From the NCBI GenBank assembly GCA_026315105.1, contig CM048744.1, forward strand, positions 353,463,168-353,527,167: a stretch of DNA of 64,000 bases, written 5' to 3'. The stretch comes from Locusta migratoria. Taxonomy: Eukaryota > Arthropoda > Insecta > Orthoptera > Acrididae. Shown piece after piece: positions 35,748 through 47,254 of this stretch (position 1 is its first letter; every line of letters starts with the position of its first letter). The translations under genes were made by a program, and so were the position numbers. The notes below the pieces were generated by a model. That model was not told where the DNA came from, did not search any database, and was given only the letters and a program-made list of their open reading frames with translations.

Positions 35748-35793
<46 letters not shown>
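35748..35793. repeat. Poly-T tract (46 nt)
   Basis: Uninterrupted T run directly before the Penelope-like element at 35845. It may mark the junction where an older insertion ended. Confidence 0.9.
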
Positions 35794-35844
35794 CCTCTGC
35801 CACCTGTACACTCTTACTTGAAAAGTGGAGCCGTGATCTTTGTC

Positions 35845-37100
35845 ATGTGCTGACGTCAACATACTTTTTATTTAATGATCAATATTTTGAACAATCTGAC
35901 GGAGTGGATATGGGGAGTCCATTATTCCCCATAGTCGCCAATTTATTTATGGAGGATTTGGATGACACGGCATTGAAAATGTTGTTTTTAAAACCGACAT
36001 GTTTCTGGAGGTACGTTAATGATACTTTGATGGTATGGTCACATGGGAGAGATGCTCTGAACCGTTTTCTGGATCATTTTAATTGCCTCCATCCCAGCAT
36101 TAAGTTCACTATGGAGGTTAGATGTAATGGTGTACAGAAAGCGTGACAGAACATTGGGACATAGTGTGTGCAGAAAACCCACGCACATGGACCGCTACTT
36201 GCACGCAACAAGTTGTCATTCACCTTACCAGCGCACTGATGTCCTACGTACGCTGTCAAAAAGAGCTTTTGCCATTTCAGATGCTGAAAGTCTGACTAAA
36301 GAGATGGACCATCTGAGAATGGTATTCAAGAAGAATGGTTTCACTGATCAACAGATCTGCCGTGCTTTCCAGTTTGGACCATCACAGGAACCACAAGACG
36401 AAACTTGCAAGTCGCTGGCTTTCCTACCGTTTACTGGAAGCATTTCTTCAAAAATAGGAAGAATTTTTAAAAGATATAACATCCAATGTATTTTTCATCC
36501 ACCTGCCAAGATTAGACTGCTCCTGAGCTTAGTAAAATTCCTTGTCTTGGTCAGACAATCTGAACAATTCAAGATAGATGTACTAAACACCATTGACGCA
36601 CAAGATTGCTTCAACCAGAGAAATCTGCATTAGCTGAGCACTGCCTTACTGAGGGACATAAAATGAAGTATGATGAGACTCAAGTGGTTGCCTCTGCATT
36701 TCGCTATTGGGACTGCATTTTAAAAGAATCGATCGCAATTCATTTTTCTGGCAATATTATGAACAGAGACAAGGGTTTTCCTTAGAATAAAATGTGGAAC
36801 CCAGTATTGTTTGACATAAAAAAAAACCTATCTCTCTTTAGAGCTGCTAAATAGTGATCTATCGTTTACGCTGGCTTCTACCACTGCCGGCGCTGATACG
36901 TAGAGGACAGAACTGTCCATTCTTGCGTACGCACCCTCTGCCTTCCGCGGCGTATATAGGGGCCTCTGCTCGCGGGTTGTACTCAGTCTTGGCGAGTCGG
37001 TGTAGTAGCACTGTCACCTGAGGATGGCGGCCAGGTGGATCTCCGAAATATTGTGTCCAGATGACGTCTTTATCCGGTAGAAGAATATTATCAATCATTA
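35845..37100 (+). pseudogene. Penelope-like element: RT and GIY-YIG remains, 5'-truncated
   Basis: The first open part (to 36146) carries the RT motif DGVDMGSPLFPIVANLFMED and the catalytic box as RYVNDTLMVW, where the usual YVDD has Asn in place of Asp. After a frame break, 36127-36633 reads SVCRKPTHMDRYLHA...MDHLRMVFKKNGF, the linker region before the endonuclease. GIY-YIG remains appear after a gap: SALAEHCLTEGHKMKYDE and FRYWDCILKESIAIH (about 36630-36740). The GVY and YIG core is largely missing. The end (about 36860-37090) is GC-rich and contains 'cacctgaggatggcgg' and 'ccgaaatattgtg', matching the end of the copy at 63041-64000. The element is inactive. Confidence 0.78.
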
Positions 37101-37410
37101 CACTGGGAAAGCCTACGTAGCCACATGCTAACTTTTATTAATGAAAAAATTCTTAGTTTAATATTTTTCAACAATTTTCTTTATAAACTGGTTAGTCCTA
37201 AGTTTCTTTAGAGGAGAAAAAGAAAAACAACACTTTCTCCAGATACTTCAGCACCCTGCACTGTACTCAGATTGTACATATGGCCAACCTTATAATTCTG
37301 AGTGGCAGCGAATTTTATTGCCAGTTACATAAATGCATTGAACTTGATGACAGCTGGTCAAGTTGCTTGTAAGTCACTTGTAGGTTAAGAAACTAGATGC
37401 AGATCATCCC

Positions 37411-37489
37411 TTAACACTTTCACTGCAGCTGACGCTATCCTACATTGAGCGTGGACGCTTATAAGCATCAGCCGCAGTGAAAGTGTTAA
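37411..37489. repeat. Inverted repeat with about 26-bp arms
   Basis: 'ttaacactttcactgcagct' (37411-37430, continuing gacgct) pairs with 'agcatcagccgcagtgaaag' plus 'tgttaa' (37464-37489) with few mismatches. The loop is about 28 nt. It may be a very short fold-back element. Confidence 0.75.
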
Positions 37490-38788
37490 TATACAGTACA
37501 ATCTCATTGCAGATTCCTTGGTGTCAGTCAGTTGTCCAGGATCTTGATCACATATATATCTATGCTCAGAAAACTGTTGTTGTAAAATACTTGGCAGATG
37601 GTATTTATATTGTTTAGCACGTCTTCAAGTTTTGTCTATTTCTCATTGTGTATGTGGTACTAGAAAAATGGCTGTTAAAATGCCTCTCTGCAGTAATCTA
37701 ATCTTGTGTTTGTGGTCCGTATCATACCCATACATGAGGAACTTTATATTTATATCGGCCAACTAGATTTTGAGCATTCGTGTGACACACTCTTGTCTCA
37801 AAGAAATCTGGTAATTTGTGCTGCCCTTTTTATATGTTCAATCTCTCCTATTTAGGTGCCACAAAATTGAGCACTAATTTGGGATTGTTGCAAGAGTATT
37901 TTGTAGACAGACAATCTCCTTGTGTTAACTGTCTTCATTTCCCCAATATCCTCTCAGTGATGCGTCGACCGCTGAGCTTGTACCACTCTGATCATTTTGT
38001 TTCCTATCCTTCCAAATATTCATACCCAGGTGTTTGTACAAGTTGTATCTCGCTAATTGTTGCTGGATATTTTTTCAATTTTTTAAAGTTAACAATTGTT
38101 CACTCCGACATTTTTAAAATATGTTGGTAAACTTTGTATATCCTCAAGTTCTGACTGAATCAGTGTGAAACTTTTATTCCCCTTTAGATTAACTCCATGA
38201 TTTGAAAAATTATTAGGTTGTTGTTATCTGCTGCATCATTTACGTACAAGGAGAAGAGAAAGGGTTGTACATATTGTTGGAGCATAGAGTAGTGTTCGCT
38301 TAACGTAGTGGACTCATTTAGGCAGACTGGGTCTAAGAGACCCATCCAGTTTAAAACATTTCTGTTTACATGGTTTCCCTCAATTACTGAACTCAAAAGT
38401 CACAATGGAAAAATATGAATACACTGCATGTTAAGGTGCTTGATACAATTTAGGAGAACAGCTTTCACTCATCTCGGAATGGATAAACGTAAGTCTTTTG
38501 TGTTTTTCAGGGGAGTTATACCAATATTCCTACAAAATAATGGCAAATTCAAATGATGATGGAGGTGAATAATGCTTTTCTCCGAAGAAAAACTCATGTG
38601 AGATCTTTTGATTGGGTGGCTAGGGGAGGTGCGAAAAATCAGTCTTTGCTCTAAAAACTAATTCTTTGAGATGAGATCCATGAATAGGAGCCCTGTCATA
38701 CTGTAAAACAGCATCACCACTGAAGAAAAAACATTGTTCTGAAAGTTACTTACCATCCATTTACAAATAAGTGACATTTGAAAATCCT

Positions 38789-38868
38789 AGGACAGACTGA
38801 GGATTGTACGCATGATCTTAGGATTTGTAGTCTGGCACTTTACCACTGAGCAACTCTTCATTCCCTTA
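38789..38868 (-). repeat. tRNA-like SINE head, reverse strand
   Basis: The reverse strand reads 'gagttgctcagtggtaaagt' (A box) and 'atgcgtacaatcctcag' (weak B box). The order and spacing fit a tRNA-derived head, but the B box is degraded. Confidence 0.4.
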
Positions 38869-39325
38869 CATTTTTGTCAGCATTGGCTTAGACGCTGATG
38901 GTTTTTTGCTTTCTTCATAAAATGTATTAATATTTGATAAAGTGCCTTTTCAACTAACAAACATTTTGGCTTCCTAACTCTTGACATGGTTATTTGTAGA
39001 GACCATTATTTACTCATAAAAAGTTGCTATGAAACAGCAATACAATGATGAAATGCAGAGTGACATTGTGTCCATCTCTCAATCAGTAGTGCATATGACA
39101 GAAGTGTTTTCATTATTGTATTTTGATTTGTAAATTTTGCATTATCAGTACCTAGCATAATGGTATTGCTTCTTTTGGTAGCTGTTCCTGTAGACTTATT
39201 TGAAGGGAAATATTCTGCTTAATTCTTTAAAATCTATCAGTTATCATTGAATCACATTGAATCATACATAATAGAAAATAATAATTTGAAATTCAGCAAA
39301 TGATCAGGTAGCCTTGAGAGAAGGT

Positions 39326-39341
39326 GGGGGGGGGGGGGGGG

Positions 39342-39425
<84 letters not shown>
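39326..39425. repeat. G-run plus (GA)n homopurine tract
   Basis: A G run of about 19 nt followed by about 40 GA units, all purine on the + strand over roughly 100 bp. Such tracts can form triplex (H-DNA). It lies about 555 bp before the exon at 39981. Confidence 0.95.
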
Positions 39426-39427
<2 letters not shown>

Positions 39428-39980
39428 CACTCTGATTTACCACAGCAGTTATCAGTAGTAGTAATTTTTTAGGTCCATGCATATCATTTTACATTTCTCT
39501 TTCAGGGTAGTGAAAATAGCCATTAAAAAAATTGAATTGGTGGTACTTGTTGTCTTGAAAGTTTTATCTTTTTGGATTTCTTTTTTCTTTTCATTGTGTG
39601 ATTGGTCTACCAAGCAAATTACTGCACTGATTAAGGCATTGTACTGTCATTGTTTTCCATAATTTCCCTAAATCATTTGTGGCAAATGTAATAATTCTTA
39701 GTTGAAAAAATCGTGGTACGTTTTCTTTCACGATACAAATTTATACCTTGTTAGAAATGATCATTTGGTTGATGAGACATGAAAATTTTCTCGTCTTATT
39801 TTGCAGTTCTTATCTCCAATGTAAGGTAGCATTTGGAGATGGAGAAGGCACATGATGATTTCTCTCAACCTATACAATAAAAATTGTGTTGGATACATTT
39901 AATTTTATTTAAACCAATCCCAGAGTAGCCCACTGGCACTTTATATTTGATAGTTTGATAGGGAGCTTTGTTATTTGCAG

Positions 39981-40067
39981 GTGGAATGGAGATGATCCCT
40001 GGAACATCTGCTGCACACAATTTCCTATCGGACGTGTCAACACTGCCACAGGAGCCAGCTTCACAAG
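39981..40067 (+). CDS. Exon of BTB/C2H2-type transcription factor: short linker
   Basis: The exon follows TTATTTGCAG (acceptor ending 39980) and ends at GTAAGT (40068-40073), a full-consensus donor. It is 87 nt with phase 1 at both ends, so it can be skipped without changing the frame. With the G left over from 19640 it reads GGMEMIPGTSAAHNFLSDVS and TLPQEPASQ, then continues into A-ADHRKLHS at 40266. No domain is seen; it joins the linker to the zinc fingers. A symmetric exon just before the finger exon is a natural spot for alternative splicing. Confidence 0.75.
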
Positions 40068-40265
40068 GTAAGTACCACAATGAGACTATCCAGACAAACT
40101 TAGTGTTATGTTTGACCCTAAGGGATATCCTGCCTGCTTTCCTGTTTTACTCAACCTTCTCCTCCCCAGCTGACACCTTCCACCCAATTTCCCATGCGGG
40201 TGTCCTGGGGGTGCGGTTTGCAGGCGGGAGAGCTCTGACACGGTTGCTTGTTGTGTGTGTTACAG
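40068..40265 (+). other. 198-nt intron with an open frame (possible retained intron)
   Basis: GTAAGT donor and TTACAG acceptor. Its length is a multiple of three and the frame of the flanking exons stays open throughout, so retention would add 66 residues (beginning KYHNETIQTN, later a hydrophobic LVLCLTLRDILPAFLF). The polypyrimidine tract is poor, interrupted by G (ttgcttgttgtgtgtgttacag). Both signals make occasional retention plausible but do not show it. Confidence 0.6.
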
Positions 40266-40720
40266 CAGCTGACCACCGCAAACTGCACTCCCTGGACCCG
40301 CGGCCGTGCCCCATCTGCTACCGCATGTACAGTAACCTGTCGAACCTGCGCCAGCACCTGCGCCTCATCCACAACCCCCAGACCGTGGCGTGCCCCCTGT
40401 GTAGCAAGCCGTTCAAGACAAAGCTGTACCTCAAGCGTCACCTCATGAGTTTCCACGAGTTGCTGTGTGGACCACCGAAACAACAGCAGCAGCCTCCACC
40501 ACATGCTGTTCCTGCTACAGCGGCCAGCTCTGGTCTAGAGTTCTTCCCTCCGCCACCACAGGTTGTTTTGTCTGAAGAGAAAGAGGAATTCATTGGTGCC
40601 AATGGAGGTGGTGCTGGTAATGGATCCAACTTTCGTGCACCACCACCACCTCCATTTGCTTCCCAGGACAATACTGTTTTTTCTGCTGCTCCCACAGCCA
40701 GTAAGCAACCTGCCAACTAG
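40266..40720 (+). CDS. Terminal exon of BTB/C2H2-type factor: two C2H2 zinc fingers, stop
   Basis: The exon begins in phase 1 after TTACAG and ends at TAG (40718-40720), giving about 151 residues. Two adjacent fingers bind DNA: finger 1 CPICYRMYSNLSNLRQHLRL-IH (from 40307) and finger 2 CPLCSKPFKTKLYLKRHLMS-FH (from 40391). Both are C-x2-C-x12-H-x4-H, joined by the short linker NPQTVA, not the TGEKP type. Paired fingers of this kind at the end of a long linker are typical of insect BTB-ZF proteins with alternative finger exons (Broad, Lola, Tramtrack, Abrupt, Fruitless). The closest by eye is a Broad- or Abrupt-type pair, but I do not assign a symbol. The tail is Gln/Pro- and Gly/Asn-rich (PPKQQQQPPPH), probably disordered. 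The finger part is markedly GC-rich compared with the upstream exons. Confidence 0.9.
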
Positions 40721-41636
40721 TGAAGTTGTTGCCTCCAGAAATGGCCCAGTTCATTTTATTTCTGTTACTGTTTATTATGTAATTAAAATAATAGAGCATA
40801 TTGCACCCTCTGAAACAGTTTCTGGGTTTGTGCTTAGTGATAGATGGTGCATCAAAGATTGGTGATACTCCAGCTACTGTGTAGTATGATAGTGGTGCTC
40901 ACTGTGCTGGTTGATTTTGGCCATGCCACTGTGGGATTACTGATGTGCATAGTTGTGTAATAGGAACTAAACTTTTTTTTAATATATTGTAAAGAAATGA
41001 ATGTGTTAAAGAGTGCAGGAAGCAGTTTACCTGCTTCTTGTTTTGTGCAATAAGCCTCTTGGCAACTCTAGAATTGGTTATCTCTGTATGCTGTACTGTG
41101 TTTGGCAGAGACATTTGTTTGTCACACATCACTGCATAACATGATGCAAGTTGAGAGAAAATTATGAGATTTTTTAAAAATGTGTACCTATATACACTGA
41201 ATTATGCACATTATCTGATGAGTTGGTTAAATGATTGTTGCCATGGGAGTAAGATTGAGAACTTTGGGAATGTCTTGAAGTATTCTCATTCTATGAGTAA
41301 TATTTAAGACTGAAACCAGTTTCCAGAAGTGCTTATATAAATTTAATTTTGCCTTGTCGTGCAATTATAGGAGAGAATAGTACAAGACTTCCATTTAACA
41401 CAATTTCAGTACTACAAGGTGTCTTGTTTGAGTTACTTTAAAAGAAAGTAAGGCAAAAGTAACAAGTGTTTTCTTCCGTCCCACCACAATACTTTTTTTT
41501 GCTCCTTTCCATATTGTGTCTTGTCTTTTTCTTCATTTTTCTTGACAGCCCTTGAAACTGTTTACTTTTATTCTGAACTTTCCACTTACTCCTATTTCTT
41601 ACTCCAACATTTCCCTATCCCTGTGGTCTGCTTTCA

Positions 41637-41805
41637 AATGTTCAAATGTTTGTAAATATATGGGACTTAACTACTGAGGTTATCAGTCACTAGGCTTACA
41701 AACTACTTAAACTAACCTAAGGACAACTTTCACAATCATGCCCCGAAAGAGGACTCGAACCTCAGATGGGGAGCAACTATATGCTCCGCAGCGAAGCGCG
41801 TTAAA
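41637..41805 (-). mobile_element. tRNA-derived SINE, reverse strand, same family as 24091-24285
   Basis: Read on the - strand it has a weak B box (GGTTCGAGTCCTC), then 'ggttagtttaagtagtttgt', 'gactgataacctcagtag' and 'ttaagtcccatata'. The part near 41780-41800 ('ctccgcagcgaagcgcg' on +) is the decayed tRNA-like head. It is more diverged than the + strand copy. Target duplications were not recognised. Confidence 0.8.
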
Positions 41806-42840
41806 GAATTTGGTCAGGCAGTCAGCTTTTACTTCTTTGATCCACGTCATGAATTTTTTTGGTTTCAGTAAAAGAAGTTAAAAGTTTGTTATCGTATTTT
41901 TATCTAGTTACTTTAGATGTCCATAGAATGAATCTATTCTCTTGCTTGTTTTGTCCAATATTCATTCCATTTTTCCTTAAACTTCTTGATTCTTCCTAAT
42001 TTTCATTTTCCATTCTCATATTTTCGTCTCAAGATTTTCCTGTCGTCTGCTATGATGGGTCAACTGTGCCAAAATAGTTGCTGATAGCAATTGAGACCAT
42101 TCAGCTTAAATTGAAAGAGTGGCTCTAGATAATTGCCACACCATGACTCTTCAAGAAATGAACAGACAGTAAATAGTAGCTAACTGCAGTATTACATCAT
42201 CTGTTGGTGTCAGTAATGGTGCTTCTTACTTGGCTTCTTGAAACATATGCCAACTTGAAAATGAATTCTTGAACAATGACACCTTTGCAATTTGTAGGAT
42301 AAAATAAAGATGCAAGTGTGTGTGTTTTTCTGTCTGGGCTTTATACTCATACTTATCATTCCATAAAAACATAACAGAAATTGAGATAAATAACTAAAAC
42401 AGTTTCAGAATACCTTTCATTACATAGTCAAACAATTAGGTGAATTAGAAAAGAAGGATAGATGCAAATGAGGATTTCAGATATATTTAATAATTGTGAA
42501 GCAGTTAAGTCACCAATTTTGGAAGTGACTAATTCAGCTGCAAATCTCAAATTACAACACTGTGGAACACCTCTAAACACAACGAAACAATATGGTTAAC
42601 ATAATATCAAAATAGTGGTTGGTAGCAATTGGAAAAATTGAGTATCACTGTCCACCCGTATACAATCCTTCAGCATACATCGAAATAGTGACTCTCAACA
42701 GTTACCTCACTGTGTGTTTGTTCTAATGTAAAGGAACTTTGTTCACTAAACCAGGAATGATGTTTTCCACAATTATTGTTCAGATCTAATTAAATATGAG
42801 TATCATTAGTCACATCACTCAATAGTTATAATAATTTTAT

Positions 42841-42841
42841 C

Positions 42842-42909
<68 letters not shown>
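42841..42909. repeat. C-run plus (TC)n homopyrimidine tract
   Basis: About 12 C followed by about 28 TC units, all pyrimidine on +. A second triplex-capable tract in the same gene region as 39326-39425. Confidence 0.95.
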
Positions 42910-42912
<3 letters not shown>

Positions 42913-44913
42913 AGCAACAAACTGTGAAAAAATTGCCATATATTTAGGTAGCCAACCATGTTGCTTTCATATCCTTAGAAAATCCTGTTATCTGTTTCTT
43001 AACTTACATCTGGACAACTTGTAGTACTGAAACAGGTTTTGGGGAACTGGTTTCAAACAGGATAGAGACTACTTGATTTATTACACTTCAGCTAGAACTA
43101 TATTCACAATATTTTTTAATCTTTACTTTGATGGCAAAGGGCAGAGCCTTATTATGCATATTTTACAATATTATCTACAGATTTAATCTGTAGTATCCTT
43201 TGTGCAGGATTTCTGTTTTGTGGCAGTTACACTGCAGAGATCAGTGTTGGTAGTGTAAATGACAGTGGCTCTTTCCGTGTGGATAGAACCTGAGACTAAA
43301 AAAGTGAGAAGGTTGTTTTTTTTCTCTTTCACTTTGCAATAATATTTGCCAGGAAGACTGTGTAGATGACAGATTACAGTATTAAGATGCTGTTATGTGT
43401 ATCTGAGATGAAAGAGGCTTGTATATTAACTAATATATGGAGCATAATTTATTTTTTATGCCTTTAGCAGTTATACTGTTCCACAGACATATCACAGGTG
43501 AAGTGGTGAGAGGTTCCTACATCTTTCACTGCTAGTATATATTTTGTTTATTTCTACACACTAAACTGTTAACCTCATATCACAATAAAGGAAGCTTGGT
43601 CAGACTTTTTGCAAGAAAAGTGGCCACAGATTTTCAAGCATTATTTTTTTGTGATGTCTTTTACTACTTACAGTTTGATAGTTCTGTTGAACTGAGATTT
43701 TTATATAAACTGTTCATGACAATAGGCATTTGGCCACCTTATCTTGCAAATTCTGACCAAGCCTCGTCAACAGACAGGCTCAACTCAGGTTAATTGGTAG
43801 AATATACAGACTGTACATATACTATATTGCAAAGCATTACACGCTTAACATACAAGACTAAAACATTATGTTGTTCTGTTATGTCATAGGCATCAGTAGA
43901 GTTTATCAGATGTTTTAAAATGCTTTGGTATTAAATTGTATATTACAAGACTTATGCTACTGTGTGACAGAATATTTGTACAATGCTGCTTGAAGGAGTT
44001 TATATTTTACCAAGAATGTAGCATCCTGTTTTCTTCACACCATTGTTTAAGTTTTAATTGATATGTTTACATTCTGTGAATCTGACCATCCTCAGCAAAC
44101 ACTAAACTTTCTTGTTCTTAAAGTTTAGGTACGGTTGACTAAAATATGTTGTTACTGTTATACTTATTGTTCAGTAACTCCTATCTTACCTAAGTGCATG
44201 TACTTAACAAGAGGCGTGCCTCAGCATAATGCTGCCAGTGTGCGTGCCTTTCTCTCAGATTTTGTCATAAGACAGTGATAAAATCACATAGCTATTTGGT
44301 GTACTACTACATGTACTACATGTACTTAATACTGGCTGTGCAATGGAATGGACTCCCCAAGTATTTGCTTCATAAGTTCCTTAAAACCTGTAGATTCAGT
44401 AACATACTCTGAAGTAACAGTTCTTTCAATGTGTAATTGTATGTAAGCTGAAGTAATCAATCTGAGACCAGTGTTGAAGTTGAATAGTAGCGATGAATTT
44501 AATTTGCTTCCACAGACAGGATTGTTTGCTATACATTAACTCAGGAAGAAAGTTCTGAAGAATTGAGAAGGGACTTTAGGAATAGGGCTTAACGTATGAA
44601 CTTAGAATTTGTGAAGCAAGTTAATATTATCTAAACCTACATAAAATTTGTTATGCATATCCAAACCAATATTATGTTAGTACACAATAAAGCAATGAAA
44701 GCTGTGTTTATTCAGAGTGCTGCTAGAGGACTATAGTAACAAGAGAAATGCATTACCCCATACAGTTTCAAAATAGGTATTGCATGTTCTTGTTGTGTTA
44801 CTGATGCAGGCTTCAATGATCAGTAGACATGACTTGTGCAGGTGAATTATTAGTCTTGTTCTGCTGCAGTGAGTTGTTTCTTTCTGGAAGAACTGTGGAT
44901 GAGTAAACTTTCG

Positions 44914-44916
<3 letters not shown>

Positions 44917-45009
<93 letters not shown>
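44917..45009. repeat. Compound (TG)n(AG)n microsatellite
   Basis: About 20 TG units followed by about 26 AG units with a sharp switch near 44957. Confidence 0.95.
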
Positions 45010-45011
<2 letters not shown>

Positions 45012-45512
45012 ATGCATTTTGTTGATGTGTGTGGTGTTAAGAAAAGTGTCTTGTTTTAGAAAACTGACATTTGTGATTGGTTGTGACAAGTTATTGCATG
45101 AAATGATCATTTTTAGAATAATTTTGTTGAAATATTTATCTGAGTAATAAGGCTGATACTGTTTTCATACTAAAAAAACATTTATTTGTAAACTTTAGTA
45201 TTAACTGTACACGATTCTCATGAGAAGTAAACTAATTAAATATGTTCCTCTGTGTATTGTTCAACAAGATGATTAAATTGTTGAACAGTAAAAGTGTTCA
45301 CAACAAATGAAAATTTCATGAAATCTTTCTATATTAGAATAGTTCAGTATTAAGGGATAGTTCATAAGCAATGTGAAGCAGAATGAGAAGGAAGGAAATT
45401 ATTTATGGAATTACTGTTGGTACAGTTAGAAGTAGCAGAAAAAGGATACATGAATTTAAGCTTTAAATTGCATTATGTCTCTTTATAATATTTATTCCAC
45501 CCTTCAGACATA

Positions 45513-45854
45513 TGTCCACTAGTAAGTAACTTTCACAACTAACTTCTGCAAGTGCATACTGATGTTTTTACATGCGAATGAAAACTGAACTTCTGCAAAT
45601 TACTTCAGCAAATTAATTTCAGGAACCTGTTGAAAGTACTTGCAGACAGACAATTTATGTAATTTGGAGAAAAGCTTCTCCTGACTGACAAGTTTGACAA
45701 GCACTTGCAATAAGGTGTGAGAAACTATTTCTACCGACTTTTATTGCTAACTATTCCTACAAGTGTGATCAACCTTGCAGATTTCAACTTGGTGAGGGTG
45801 TTTGCACTTCAATAATCCTGTAGTGACTTGCAAAAGTTTACTTGCTAGTGGACA
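45513..45854. mobile_element. Short terminal-inverted-repeat element (342 bp)
   Basis: The left end TGTCCACTAGTAAGTAACTT pairs with the right end (reverse complement TGTCCACTAGCAAGTAAACT), and 'ttctgcaagt'/'cttttgcaag' subterminal motifs follow. The inside repeats 'acttctgcaa'-like words. It has no coding capacity and is MITE-like. An 8-bp hAT-type target duplication was looked for at the borders and not seen. Confidence 0.65.
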
Positions 45855-46061
45855 CCCACCTTTTTGCTCTACTCATTTTTCCTTCCCTTACTAAAAGCTC
45901 TTGAATTATTGGTTGCCCTCTATTTTCAGTAATAATTTATCAGATGATTTTATGATTTGTTGTTGATAATATTGATAGTTTCATGTTTGTCAACAAGACT
46001 GCAGCACATTCTGATGCCGTATAGTAACTACTTGAATTCCTCAATTTTCAATGAGAGGAAG

Positions 46062-46063
<2 letters not shown>

Positions 46064-46109
<46 letters not shown>
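46064..46109. repeat. Poly-T tract (46 nt)
   Basis: Uninterrupted T run; no adjacent retroposon body recognised on the - strand. Confidence 0.9.
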
Positions 46110-47254
46110 CCGTATGTGTTGCCTGTATAATTTGGGTGTACAAAGGAACTTCAACTTTTTCATGCTATTCAAACTGCTTCTCATGATGATCTGGTACATT
46201 GGTTTCTTGTATTATGTAGCACTCTGTCTGTGGAGTCCTTATCTGATAAAGTTTTCTTATAATTAACTTATATTCTGGTAGTTAAAAGTGTGTGACATCA
46301 CATTTTCCCCCTATTGCTGTAGATAGCAGTTTTATATACATTACTAACGACTGTGTTATGAATCAGGTGTCTTCAGTAGACTTGCAGACTAGTCAGGATT
46401 TTGAAAAACGTTACATAAGAGATCAATGAAAATGATTCACATACAGACAGTCTGACAGTCTTTGCCATTACTTTACTGATATTTTACTATGATTGGAAAG
46501 TTTGGCCCATTACTAAGTAAATGAACTTGTGCAAAGCTGAGCATTTTTATAGCAGTCTTGAAAACTTATTGTAGGTGATTTTGCCAAATTATGTGGAATA
46601 AGAAATGATTTCCTGCAGCAAGGTAACAAATATTGTATCTTGGTTTTTCCCATGTTAAACATGGCTTCATGTAGTTAAAACTGTGGTGGCCTTTAGTTAT
46701 CATTTATATGACTTGTCAGGCAGTTAAAGCTTTCAGATGAGAAACTTAAATTTTATTTGCAGTTAAGGAAATATATTGTAAAACATAATATTAAATATTT
46801 TCTGTAAAAGGTGGTTTAAAATATTTTCTTAATTTTTGTTTATTGATAGTTGAAAATGGAACATTTTAACTGTGTGCACTCATCATCTGACTGCACTTGT
46901 ATAGTGCTTACAGACTGTCTTCTTGGAGAACAGCATATTAAGAATGTGTGCACATGCACTGCAACTGTAGCATATTTCAACAAAAAATATTTCACTGTAT
47001 GTGGCTCCTGTTTATACTTTGATAGGTTCTATTAGTGAATTTCTTACAAAGCCCTTGAGTAATTGAAAACTACACAATTTTTTATATATGTGTGGTGTCT
47101 GTTCTTTCAGGCATGCTCGTATTGGTGAAATGCTGAGAGTTTTGAGTGATGATGGCAAGGACACTATCTTAATAATGTGTGAATTAGTTAAGAATCTTTG
47201 TCCAAACCCGGGCAGGTTGGTGAGCCAAGGGTAACCAGTGCGGCCATGCTATTC

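Larger units (their letters stand above)
19641..39980 (+). other. Intron of about 20.3 kb, filled with mobile elements
   Basis: GT-AG intron with phase-1 ends. Named content is listed separately. Stretches 19645-20760, 21745-22980, 24560-24960, 26580-27110, 27465-28130, 29540-30340, 33000-34210, 37490-38780 and 38870-39320 hold no gene. Part of 26860-27060 reads on the - strand like a Pro/Ser/Thr-rich repeat, as in family D. The stretch 37600-38300 may be a very decayed reverse-strand LINE (broken frames only). A short (TTA)n occurs near 22980. Confidence 0.75.

Noticed and set aside
37600..38300. Reverse-strand LINE of the jockey/CR1 type
   Set aside because: Only a broken resemblance (a FLFSLYVND-like piece) was seen and no RT box could be confirmed, so it is mentioned only within the intron entry.
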